From positions 434,001 through 498,000 of the forward strand of contig NZ_BAABJQ010000004.1 in the NCBI RefSeq assembly GCF_039543385.1: a stretch of DNA of 64,000 nt. Reading direction: 5' to 3'. Positions 26,246-33,514 of the stretch are shown here, in pieces. This DNA comes from Rugosimonospora acidiphila. GTDB lineage: Bacteria; Actinomycetota; Actinomycetes; Mycobacteriales; Micromonosporaceae. The position numbers were made by a program, and so were the translations under genes. Under the pieces are notes generated by a model, which saw only the letters and a list, made by a program, of their open reading frames with translations, did not search any database and was not told the DNA's origin. Positions within the stretch are counted from its first letter, which is position 1. The number at the start of each line of letters is the position of its first letter.

Positions 26246-27031
26246 TCAGTGCTCTTCGGTCAGCGAGGTCTGCAGGTAGACGGCGTTGAGGATGGCGAAG
26301 ACGTACGCCTGCAACAGGGCTACCAGAAGCTCCAGGAAGGTCAGCACGATGTCCATCGCCCACGAGACGACCGAGATCGGCTTGATCGCGATGGTGCTGG
26401 AGCCGAGCAGGACGACCCCGCCGAGGGTAAAGACCAGCAGGATGAAGTGCCCAGCGAACATGTTCGCGAAAAGCCGGATGGCCAGGGTGAACGGCCGGAC
26501 GATGAAGTTCGACAGGAACTCCAGCGGAATCAGCAGCGGCATCAGCCACATCGGCGCGCCCGACGGCATGGTCATGTTCTTGAAGTAGCGCCTGACACCG
26601 TGCTTCCGGATGCCCACCCAGATGTAGAGCACCCAGCTGATCAACGCGAGCGCGGCCGGGAACCCGATGTGGGCGGTCGGCGCGATCTGGAAGAACGGCA
26701 CGATGGCCATCACGTTCATCACGCCGATGAAGGTCAACAGCGTGGTGATGTACGGCGCGAACTTGATGCCCTCATGCCCGATCACGTCGCCGGAGATCCC
26801 GTTACGGCCGAAGCTGTAGATAGACTCCGCTATCCACTGGGCCTTGGTCGGCACCAGCTTCGGCTTCCGGTACGAGACCAGGAAGAAAACCATGACGACC
26901 GCGGCGGCGATCCACACCATGACAGTGAACTTGGTGATCCACGGGTAGAAATAACCGGGCAGAAAGAAGTCGTCGACGCTGGGCGGCCAAGGCAAGCCCC
27001 CGGCAGCGAGAACGCTTGACTGTCCGCTCAC
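26246..27031 (-). CDS. atpB: ATP synthase a subunit
   Basis: Stator channel subunit of Fo, 261 residues with five to six membrane helices. The essential Arg is in FTLAIRLFANMFAGH, and the C-terminal YVFAILNAVYLQTSL carries the conserved last-helix residues. The GTG start at 27031 is used. An out-of-frame extension of the broken AtpZ-like gene ends in a TGA that overlaps this GTG by 4 bp, which may or may not affect coupling. Confidence 0.96.
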   Translation of the reverse strand: MSGQSSVLAAGGLPWPPSVDDFFLPGYFYPWITKFTVMVWIAAAVVMVFFLVSYRKPKLVPTKAQWIAESIYSFGRNGISGDVIGHEGIKFAPYITTLLTFIGVMNVMAIVPFFQIAPTAHIGFPAALALISWVLYIWVGIRKHGVRRYFKNMTMPSGAPMWLMPLLIPLEFLSNFIVRPFTLAIRLFANMFAGHFILLVFTLGGVVLLGSSTIAIKPISVVSWAMDIVLTFLELLVALLQAYVFAILNAVYLQTSLTEEH

Positions 27032-27065
27032 CGAACCCCTCTCATCGCAGCAGGCGCCGAGGCCG

Positions 27066-27288
27066 TCAGGCCCCGATCCGGTGCGTGGTCAGGTAGGTCC
27101 CGGCCACCGCGCCGAGGATGCAACCGGTGCCGATTGCCATCCCGCCTGTCTTGAGCCAGTGGTCCCGCCAGCCACCCGACGAATCTCCGGAATCCGATCC
27201 CGGCGATCAGGTAGCTCAGCGCCTTCCAACCGAGACGAGCATCGGACATCGCGTCCCGATGCTCGTTCGGAGGCTGGTCACCGGCCAT
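27066..27288 (-). pseudogene. AtpZ/AtpI-like small membrane protein, frameshifted
   Basis: First gene of the ATP synthase operon. The N-terminal 34 codons (MAGDQPPNEHRDAMSDARLG, then ALSYLIAGIGF) read in one frame. The expected second membrane helix and C-terminus, WLKTGGMAIGTGCILGAVAG ending THRIGA and a TGA at 27066, are in the +1 frame. One extra G in the run at 27164-27166 explains the shift. The family normally has a Trp-Gly pair in helix 1 (GFWGFVGW); here it is Arg-Arg, unusual in a membrane helix and pointing to real decay rather than only a sequencing slip. Unshifted, the frame continues to a TGA overlapping the atpB GTG. AtpZ/AtpI homologues help c-ring assembly or Mg2+ supply. Confidence 0.7.
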
Positions 27289-27518
27289 GACGCGCGAACC
27301 ATATCAGTCCGCGAAGAGGGTATGTGCACCGACCCCCGCCGCCTGACCGCTGACGGGGGTATCCGACATCGAGGGCCGGTTTCTCCGGTGCGCGTCACAC
27401 CCTACTACTCCCACGCCAGTTGGCCAGCCCATCTCGCGAATGAACTCAGACAACGGACACCAGACCGTTATCTGCCGTTCATTACTCCCAGCTAGCTCCG
27501 AGGCTGCCTGGAGGTGGC
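27289..27518 (-). promoter_or_regulatory. leader region ahead of the ATP synthase operon
   Basis: A 230-bp gap between the AtpZ-like gene and the upstream small membrane protein gene. It must hold the operon promoter if the upstream gene terminates. It contains a 7-bp inverted repeat, ACCCCCG and CGGGGGT (about 27340-27368), near the atp side. A -10-like TATGGT sits about 10 bp before the AtpZ start on the minus strand, but I see no matching -35, so no promoter is assigned. Confidence 0.35.
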
Positions 27519-27908
27519 TCAGAGGTCCACGTACGCGATCTTGGCGTGCCAGGTCCACCAGGACTGCACGACTATCCAGCCGAACACGGAGCCCAGCACC
27601 GCGACACCCATTGGCTTCAGGCCGTCCCACCCGCTGTTCGCGAGGGCGAACATGACGACGCCGATGATCGTGAACTTGAGCGCATAGGTGACCAGTCCGA
27701 CCGGCAGGATCAGCTTCGGATCGACGGAATCGGCCCACGCGATGACCAGGCTGCCCAGCGTGTAGCTGGCCGTGACCAGGAAGACCCCGGCGGCGGCCCC
27801 GGCGATCCCGGCACCCCCGCGCAGCAGGCCACCGACGATCACGCCGATCACCAGCAGGGCCGCCGACGCGGTCAGCCCGGACGGCAGGTGACGGAGCCGC
27901 TTTCGCAT
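27519..27908 (-). CDS. small four-helix membrane protein at the AtpI position
   Basis: A 129-residue membrane protein starting MRKRLRHLPSGLTASAALL at the ATG at 27908; longer in-frame starts enter the phosphatase gene. Four hydrophobic segments are clear: ALLVIGVIVGGLLRGGAGIAG, FLVTASYTLGSLVIAWA, LILPVGLVTYALKFTIIGVVM and MGVAVLGSVFGWIVVQ, closing with WWTWHAKIAYVDL. The fold and place match the ATP synthase I-like protein that precedes atpZ-atpB in many actinobacteria. With the AtpZ-like gene broken, this could be the only remaining assembly-type accessory of the operon, which is inference. Confidence 0.75.
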   Translation of the reverse strand: MRKRLRHLPSGLTASAALLVIGVIVGGLLRGGAGIAGAAAGVFLVTASYTLGSLVIAWADSVDPKLILPVGLVTYALKFTIIGVVMFALANSGWDGLKPMGVAVLGSVFGWIVVQSWWTWHAKIAYVDL

Positions 27909-27930
27909 CTCTCGAGGGTACGCGCCGGGT

Positions 27931-28536
27931 TCAGGCCGGCAGCAGGGCGGCCACCAGGGGCTGGAGGGTGGCGTCGATCTCGTCGGCCACCCGAGCGAAG
28001 AACGCGTCCCCTCGCCCCCACGGATCATCAAGATCATCCTCGGCCAGCGGGGGTTGGCCGTCCCGGGCCTGGTCGACCGCCTCCACCAGGGCGACGCCCC
28101 GCGCGTACACCAGGTCCGGTGCCGGCGCGTACGGCGGCAGGGCGGCGCCGTTCACCTCGCTCAGCAGCCGGCCGAACTCGCCGAGCACGAAGGTCCGCCC
28201 GGCCGCGTCCGGTCGCAGTTCGAGGATGTACTCCACCTGCTCGGCGGTGGCGGCCAACACCAGGTCGGCGGCGTCCACGTGCTCGCCGAGCAGCTTGCGG
28301 GCGGCGAACCCGGTGTCCTCGCCGCCCCGCCGGCGCACCTCCCGGGCCGCCGGCGGGTTCATCTCCTCGCCGGCGTGCCAGCCCCCGGTGCCGCCGCTGG
28401 AGACGTAGACGAGATCGTCGGCCTTGTCGCCGACCCGCTCCCGGACCGCCCGCATCGCCAGCCGCTCCGCCATCGGCGAGCGGCAGATGTTGCCCATGCA
28501 GACGTGCAACACCGAGAACGGCGCCCGGCCGGTCAC
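27931..28536 (-). CDS. low-molecular-weight protein-tyrosine phosphatase family protein
   Basis: Cytoplasmic phosphatase of 201 residues, somewhat longer than the typical 150-160. The P-loop VCMGNICRSP gives C-x5-R (Cys13, Arg19) with the following Ser. The general-acid Asp is expected in DDPWGRGD near 180. Arsenate reductase activity of the same fold is an alternative but the flanking genes do not support it. The GTG start overlaps the Sua5 stop by 4 bp (GTGA), placing it in the prmC-Sua5-phosphatase run that leads into the ATP synthase genes. Confidence 0.88.
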   Translation of the reverse strand: MTGRAPFSVLHVCMGNICRSPMAERLAMRAVRERVGDKADDLVYVSSGGTGGWHAGEEMNPPAAREVRRRGGEDTGFAARKLLGEHVDAADLVLAATAEQVEYILELRPDAAGRTFVLGEFGRLLSEVNGAALPPYAPAPDLVYARGVALVEAVDQARDGQPPLAEDDLDDPWGRGDAFFARVADEIDATLQPLVAALLPA

Positions 28537-29177
28537 GCGGGACCCTCGAGATCCGGGACCACCTCGCGCAGCTTCTCCAGCGGGATGGCTCCGGCGCGCA
28601 GCAGCTTGGGTACCGGGCCGGTGACGTCCACGATCGAGGAGGCCAGCCCGTCGGGCGCCCCCTCACCGGCCTCCAGGTACACGCTGACGGCGAAGCCGAA
28701 CTGCTCGCGCGCGTCGGTCGCGGTGGCGGCCGGGGTCTGCCCGGTCTTGTTGGCGCTGGAGACCGCCATCGGGCCGGTCTCCCGCAGCACCTCCAGCGCG
28801 ACCGGGTGCAGCGGCATGCGCAGGCCGACCGTGCCGCCGGTCTCGCCGATGTCCCAGTCCAGGCTCGGCGCGTGCTCGACGATGATGGTCAGCCCGCCGG
28901 GCCAAAACGCCTCGGCCAGGTCCGCCGCCGCCTGCGGCAGGGTGAACACGAGGCCGTCGAGCGCGTGTCTGGAGCCGACCAGCACCGGCGACGGCGTGTT
29001 GCGGTCGCGTCCCTTGGCGGTCAGCATGGCCGACACCGCCCAACTCTTGAACGCGTCCGCCCCGATGCCGTAGACGGTGTCGGTGGGCATCACGACGAGG
29101 TCGCCGCGCTTGACCGCCTCGATCGCGGCCTCGATTCCCCGGTCGCGCTCGGCGCTTTCACGGCAGTCGAAGAGCAT
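28533..29177 (-). CDS. L-threonylcarbamoyladenylate synthase (Sua5/YciO/YrdC family)
   Basis: Makes the threonylcarbamoyl-AMP intermediate for t6A modification of tRNAs reading ANN codons. The 214-residue product from the ATG at 29177 shows the family core: GDLVVMPTDTVYGIGADA, then KGRDRNTPSPVLVGS, FWPGGLTIIV and the threonine/carbamoyl-binding PMAVSSANKTGQTPA. It overlaps prmC by 4 bp at its start (ATGA) and the phosphatase by 4 bp at its end, so three genes are translationally coupled. The C-terminal Sua5 domain of the longer homologues is absent, so it is the short TsaC-like form. Confidence 0.92.
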   Translation of the reverse strand: MLFDCRESAERDRGIEAAIEAVKRGDLVVMPTDTVYGIGADAFKSWAVSAMLTAKGRDRNTPSPVLVGSRHALDGLVFTLPQAAADLAEAFWPGGLTIIVEHAPSLDWDIGETGGTVGLRMPLHPVALEVLRETGPMAVSSANKTGQTPAATATDAREQFGFAVSVYLEAGEGAPDGLASSIVDVTGPVPKLLRAGAIPLEKLREVVPDLEGPA

Positions 29178-30064
29178 CACTTCGAACAATCCCTCCGGTC
29201 CGGCCCGCTTGGCCCATTGCAGTCTGCCAAACGCGTGGCCGTGGCGAACCGCGGGCGCCCGGCGAGGTCCCGGTGGTCCGCTATCGCCGCAAACCGGCCG
29301 TCCGCGCGCAGCAGGGTGGGTACCGCCTCGCCATGCGAGTCGTCGTGCTCGATGCCGACCGCTCCCCCGCCCCGCAGCAGTCCCGCCGCCCGGGCGATGA
29401 CCGGGCGGATCACGTCCAGCCCGTCGGGGCCGCCGAACACCGCCTCGGTCGGCTCGTGGCCGGACACCTCCGGCGCCACCGGGCTCGCGTCCGGCACGTA
29501 CGGCGGGTTGCACAGCACAAGATCCACCCGACCGTCCAACTCGGCCAGGGTGGCCGGGGCGGTCACGTCCGCCTCAACCACCCGAACGCCACTGTTCCCG
29601 GCGTTGCGGCGCAGCCAGTCGAGCGCCCGCGGTGACCGTTCGACGGCGTACACGGTCGCGGCCGGGCACTCGGTCGCCACGGACAGCGCGATGGCACCGG
29701 TGCCGCTCGCGAGATCGACCACCACCGGCGCCTCGATCCCGGCCAGCCGCTCGAGCCCCCAGTCGACGAGCAGTTCGGTCTCCGGGCGGGGTACGAAGAC
29801 GCCGGGCCCGACGACCAACTCCAGGTACCGGAACGGCGCGAGCCCGGTCAGGTACTGCACCGGCACCCGGGTGGCCCGCTCCGCCACCAGGTGCCACAGC
29901 AGGTCCAGCCGCTGCGGCTCCGGATCCGGCGCCACCGCCAGCCGGCCGCGGGGCACCCCGAACGCGTGCTCGGCGAGCAGCTCGGCATCGACCCGGGCCG
30001 AATCGATTCCCGCCTCGGCGAGTTTCCGGGTAGCCTCCGCTATCGCTTCATGTACCTGTGACAC
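29177..30064 (-). CDS. prmC: peptide chain release factor N5-glutamine methyltransferase
   Basis: Methylates the Gln of the GGQ motif in RF1 and RF2 using S-adenosylmethionine. Of 295 residues, about 1-80 are the helical RF-binding domain (ARVDAELLAEHAFGVPRG), then VFVPRPETELLV, the SAM motif VVDLASGTGAIALS at 116-129, and the catalytic NPPY at 186-189. The substrate RF1 is encoded 1.7 kb away at 31764, separated by a GGDEF gene in the opposite direction. The GTG start at 30064 is 52 bp from the divergent GGDEF start. Confidence 0.94.
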   Translation of the reverse strand: MSQVHEAIAEATRKLAEAGIDSARVDAELLAEHAFGVPRGRLAVAPDPEPQRLDLLWHLVAERATRVPVQYLTGLAPFRYLELVVGPGVFVPRPETELLVDWGLERLAGIEAPVVVDLASGTGAIALSVATECPAATVYAVERSPRALDWLRRNAGNSGVRVVEADVTAPATLAELDGRVDLVLCNPPYVPDASPVAPEVSGHEPTEAVFGGPDGLDVIRPVIARAAGLLRGGGAVGIEHDDSHGEAVPTLLRADGRFAAIADHRDLAGRPRFATATRLADCNGPSGPDRRDCSK

Positions 30065-30116
30065 CGCATAATCATGAAGCTGCGCAAGTGTCGACCGTCA
30101 CTGAGGGGGTCACGGC

Positions 30117-31760
30117 GTGGGTAGCGCCCATGACGAACGCCGCCCAACCGGCCCGGCCTACGTGCCGGTCCGCGACGAACCCCGCCCCGCAGGTCACGAT
30201 CCCACTACTCTACGTGAGAGTTATCGGGCCACCGATCCGGTGCCCACGGCCGGCACGGCCAACGTCGCGGCCCTCGACGAGCTGCCGAACCTCAGAGTGA
30301 TGTTCCAGCACGGCCGTTCCGCCGAGGCGGTGGCGCTGGCCGACCGGCTGCTGGCCAGCAACTCCGACGCCATGGTGCGCTCCGAGGCGCTGCTGTCCCG
30401 GATGGCCGCCTTGATCAACCTCGGCCGCCGGGCGGAGTTCACCGACGCGCTGGACGCCGCAGCCGAGGCGATCGACGCCGACCCGTCGCCCGGGCGGTAC
30501 GGGCGGCTGCACTCGCTGGCCGCCATCGTCGCCCACCTGGACGACTCGCTGGAGCGCTGCGTCACGCACCTGGTGCAGAGTTCCCGGGCGCTGAACCAGG
30601 TGATCGAGGTGGACGAGGAGACCGCCTGCGCCTGGCACGACCTGGCCATGGCGTACTCGTACATCGGCTTCCACGGGCATGCGCTGGCCGCCATGGACAA
30701 GTCACGCAAGATCGCGGTCTCCGCGGGCATCCCGGAGTCGGACTACGTCACCCCCACCATCCGGGTCCGGCTGGCCGTCTGGCACGACCACAACGGCGAC
30801 ACCGACGCCTGCATCCGGGTGCTGCGCGACGTGATCGACGACCTCACCTGGCATCTTCAGGCCAGCCCGGGCGGGGTCAAGAACATCCGACCGATCTATC
30901 TCGGCGCCTACGGCTACGCGATCGCCCGCCTGGCCGCACTCGGCGAGGTGAGCGACCCGCCGGCCCGGCCCTTGCTGGACAGCGCCGGCCAGTCCCTGCG
31001 CGCCCGGGACCTGCGCCTGCTCGGCGAGGTCTGCCTGGCCATCGCCGAGGGACGGGCGAGCACCGCGCTGGGCCTGCTCGACCAGGCCAACGTTGCCGCG
31101 TCCACGATGGGCGGCGCGGAGCCTCACCGGCTGCGCGCGCTGGCCCACCTGTCGGCCGGGCGCCCGTCCGAGGCGTACTGGGCCGACCGCCGCGCGTACC
31201 GGGTCGCCAGCTCCCAGACCGAGCAGCTGCGCAACCTCTTCGTCGACGGCATGGCCGCCCGGATGGATCACGAGAGCATGCAGCGCACCGTCGCCCGGTA
31301 CGCGGGTGAGGCGCTGACCGACCCGCTGACTGGGCTGCCGAACCGCCGCTTTCTGGAGCAGCACGTGGCCAAGCTGGTCGGCGAGGGCCACCAGGTGATC
31401 ATCGGGGTCTGCGACCTGGACGGGTTCAAGCTGGTCAACACGGTGCACGGGCACCTGTCCGGCGACCTGGTGCTCCAGCGGATCGCCGCGGTACTGGCCC
31501 GGGTCATGCGCCGGGGCGATTTCGTGGCCCGGTACGGCGGCGACGAGTTCGTCGTGGTGCTGCCCGACACGAACACCGACCGGGCCCGGGAGATCGCCCA
31601 CCGGATCGTGGCCGCGGTCCGGAGCGAGGACTGGTCGGCGCTGGTGCCGGGCACCCCGGTCGGGGTCACCATCGGCTGGTCCGAGGTGACCGCCCGGGGC
31701 CGCATCGCCGAGGCGTTCGCGGCGGCCGACCGGGCGATGCTGCAGATGAAGGCGAGCTAG
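30117..31760 (+). CDS. GGDEF domain protein (predicted diguanylate cyclase) with N-terminal TPR-like region
   Basis: Would synthesise cyclic di-GMP from GTP. At 547 residues it has about 380 residues of helical repeats (Ala-rich AEAVALADRLLASNSDAMVRSEAL pattern, TPR-like) with no membrane segment or obvious ligand fold, followed by a C-terminal GGDEF domain starting ALTDPLTGLPNRRFLEQHV. The active-site GGDEF is intact at 474-478, preceded by RRGD at 465-468 with five residues between, the R-x-x-D product-inhibition site. The GTG start follows a strong GAGGGGG site. It is placed between prmC and prfA, a core translation pair; such a signal gene there suggests c-di-GMP control of growth or development, which is inference. 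Confidence 0.92.
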   Translation: MGSAHDERRPTGPAYVPVRDEPRPAGHDPTTLRESYRATDPVPTAGTANVAALDELPNLRVMFQHGRSAEAVALADRLLASNSDAMVRSEALLSRMAALINLGRRAEFTDALDAAAEAIDADPSPGRYGRLHSLAAIVAHLDDSLERCVTHLVQSSRALNQVIEVDEETACAWHDLAMAYSYIGFHGHALAAMDKSRKIAVSAGIPESDYVTPTIRVRLAVWHDHNGDTDACIRVLRDVIDDLTWHLQASPGGVKNIRPIYLGAYGYAIARLAALGEVSDPPARPLLDSAGQSLRARDLRLLGEVCLAIAEGRASTALGLLDQANVAASTMGGAEPHRLRALAHLSAGRPSEAYWADRRAYRVASSQTEQLRNLFVDGMAARMDHESMQRTVARYAGEALTDPLTGLPNRRFLEQHVAKLVGEGHQVIIGVCDLDGFKLVNTVHGHLSGDLVLQRIAAVLARVMRRGDFVARYGGDEFVVVLPDTNTDRAREIAHRIVAAVRSEDWSALVPGTPVGVTIGWSEVTARGRIAEAFAAADRAMLQMKAS

Positions 31761-31763
31761 CCC

Positions 31764-32882
31764 TTACCTGCGGCTGAGCTGATCCTCGCCGGCCAGCCGG
31801 GCCTGCCGGTCCGCCTCGGTCAGGGCGTCCAGCACCCCGTCGAGGTCACCGGCGAGGACCAGGTCCAGGTTGTAGCCGGTGTACCCGATGCGGTGGTCGG
31901 AGATCCGGTTCTGCGGGAAGTTGTACGTGCGGATCCGCTCCGAGCGGTCCACCGTGCGCACCTGAGCCTTGCGCGCGTCCGACGCCGCCGCGGCGGCCTG
32001 CTCCTGGGCCAGCTGGGCCAGCTTCGCCCGCAGCATCCGCATGGCGCGGTCCTTGTTCTGCAGCTGGGAGCGCTCGTTCTGGCAGGAGACCACGATGCCC
32101 GAGGGCAGGTGGGTGATCCGCACCGCCGAGTCGGTCGTATTGACGCTCTGACCGCCCGGGCCGCTGGACCGGAACACGTCGATCCGCAGGTCGCCGGGGT
32201 CGATCGAGACCTCGGCCTCCTCCGCCTCCGGGGTCACCAGCACCCCGGCCGCGGACGTGTGGATGCGCCCCTGGGACTCGGTCGCCGGTACCCGCTGGAC
32301 CCGGTGGACGCCTCCCTCCCACTTCAGCCGCGACCAGACCCCGTACCCGCCCTCGGGTACCCCCTTGGTCTTGATCGCGACCGCGACGTCCTTGACACCG
32401 CCCAGGTCCGAGTCCTGGTTGTCGAGCACCTCGGTGACCCAGCCGCGGCGCTCCGCGTACCGCAGGTACATACGCAGCAGGTCGCCGGCGAACAGCGCGG
32501 ACTCCTCGCCGCCCTCACCGGCCTTGATCTCCAGGATGAGGTCCTTGCCGTCGTCCGGGTCGCGCGGCATCAGCAGCTCGGCGAGCCGCTCCTCGAGCCC
32601 GGGCAGGGCCTGCTCCAGCTCCGTCGCCTCGGCGGCGAACCCGGCGTCCTCGGCGGCCAGCTCGCGGGCCGCGACCAGATCGGCACGGGCCTGCGTCAGC
32701 TCCCCGGCGGCCTTGTGGATCGGGGTGAGCTCGGCGAACCTGCGACCGACCCGCCGGGCGGCGTTCTGGTCGGTGTGGATCGCCGGGTCGGCGAGCCGGC
32801 GCTCGAGCTCGGCGTACTCGTCGAGGAGCGAGGACAGGCGATCACGGCCGTTGGCGAGGTGTGCCGAATTATCTACAGTCAT
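31764..32882 (-). CDS. prfA: peptide chain release factor 1
   Basis: Recognises UAA and UAG stop codons and triggers hydrolysis at the ribosome. At 372 residues it is slightly longer than the typical 355-360. The codon-recognition tripeptide P-x-T is PAT at 199-201 in RVPATESQGRIHTS, and the catalytic GGQ is at 243-245 in SGPGGQSVNTTDSAVRITH. The Gln of GGQ is the target of PrmC (29177). A terminator hairpin lies between rpmE and this gene, so prfA probably has its own promoter or receives partial read-through. The stop is 3 bp from the opposing GGDEF stop. Confidence 0.97.
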   Translation of the reverse strand: MTVDNSAHLANGRDRLSSLLDEYAELERRLADPAIHTDQNAARRVGRRFAELTPIHKAAGELTQARADLVAARELAAEDAGFAAEATELEQALPGLEERLAELLMPRDPDDGKDLILEIKAGEGGEESALFAGDLLRMYLRYAERRGWVTEVLDNQDSDLGGVKDVAVAIKTKGVPEGGYGVWSRLKWEGGVHRVQRVPATESQGRIHTSAAGVLVTPEAEEAEVSIDPGDLRIDVFRSSGPGGQSVNTTDSAVRITHLPSGIVVSCQNERSQLQNKDRAMRMLRAKLAQLAQEQAAAAASDARKAQVRTVDRSERIRTYNFPQNRISDHRIGYTGYNLDLVLAGDLDGVLDALTEADRQARLAGEDQLSRR

Positions 32883-32903
32883 CGATCCCCCACAGACGAA
32901 CGA

Positions 32904-32933
32904 CGCCCGCCCCCAGGCAACTGGGGGCGGGCG
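32904..32933 (-). terminator. hairpin terminator after rpmE
   Basis: CGCCCGCCCCCAG-type arm at 32904-32916 pairs with the arm at 32921-32933 around a GCAA loop (GCCCGCCCCCAG and CTGGGGGCGGGC plus one outer C-G). A perfect stem of 12-13 bp with a stable GNRA-like tetraloop, 13 bp after the rpmE stop and 22 bp before the prfA start. Confidence 0.8.
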
Positions 32934-32945
32934 CCGTGGACGTCG

Positions 32946-33170
32946 CTACTTGGCCTTCTTGGCGGCGGCCTTCGCGTACTTCTGCTGGAACTTCGCCACC
33001 CGGCCGGCGGTGTCGAGAACGCGCTGCTTGCCCGTGTAGAACGGGTGGCACTCGCTGCAGGTCTCCGCGTGGATCTCGCCATTCTTGGCGGTGCTGCGGG
33101 TGGTGAACGTGTGACCGCAGGAACAGGTTACCGTGGTGGTCCCGTACTGCGGGTGAATGTCGGGCTTCAT
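32946..33170 (-). CDS. rpmE: 50S ribosomal protein L31, zinc-binding form
   Basis: Large-subunit protein of 74 residues, the full-length L31 size. It carries the zinc-binding cysteines as C-x-C (CSCG) near 17 and C-x2-C (CSEC) near 37, so this is the C+ form that is normally replaced by a C- paralogue during zinc starvation. The C-terminal tail is Lys/Ala-rich (KYAKAAAKKAK). It lies between rho and prfA, the usual actinobacterial order. Confidence 0.97.
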   Translation of the reverse strand: MKPDIHPQYGTTTVTCSCGHTFTTRSTAKNGEIHAETCSECHPFYTGKQRVLDTAGRVAKFQQKYAKAAAKKAK

Positions 33171-33514
33171 GCCGTCTGTGTCCTTTCGTCCTGGTCGCCG
33201 GGTCGCCCCCCTGGGCAGGTGGAGACGTGAACCGGAACCTCAATCGGCCACTAGTGTGCCATGGCGACGGTGTAACACCCGGAACCGGGCTACCTATTCC
33301 GGCACGGGCCGCCGGGCCGACACCCCCCGAATTCTCCGTACCTGGGCAGTGGGCTGTTCGAGGAGGGCGATGTGGTCGCCACACCCGGCCTGATGTGGGC
33401 CCGGGTGCGGGGGTCCGACCTGGTGCCCTAACCCGCGGCGGTTACTCAAACGGCGGCCCAGACGGTTGAGCCCCGGCCGATCCGGCCGGGGCTCGTTCCG
33501 CATTCGGGTGCTAC
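33171..33514. other. intergenic region rho-rpmE, 344 bp
   Basis: No convincing gene. It must hold the rpmE promoter, since the rho terminator at 33468 ends the upstream transcript. On the plus strand a frame open from a TAA near 33270 to a TAA near 33430 ends in a protein-like stretch (GSGLFEEGDVVATPG, MWARVRGSDLVP) but has no good start codon, so it may be a remnant and is not called as a gene. GC-rich with one A/T-rich patch near 33250-33270. Confidence 0.5.
33468..33494 (-). terminator. hairpin terminator after rho
   Basis: GAGCCCCGGCCG, loop ATC, CGGCCGGGGCTC: a perfect 12-bp stem 20 bp beyond the rho stop codon. No U-tract follows on the minus strand. Confidence 0.8.

Noticed and set aside
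27028..27065. In-frame extension of the AtpZ-like gene to a TGA overlapping atpB
   Set aside because: The extension beyond the shift (AQDRRDGNRHRLHPRRGG) is hydrophilic and basic where the family has a membrane helix, so it is not the native C-terminus, although the 4-bp overlap is noted.
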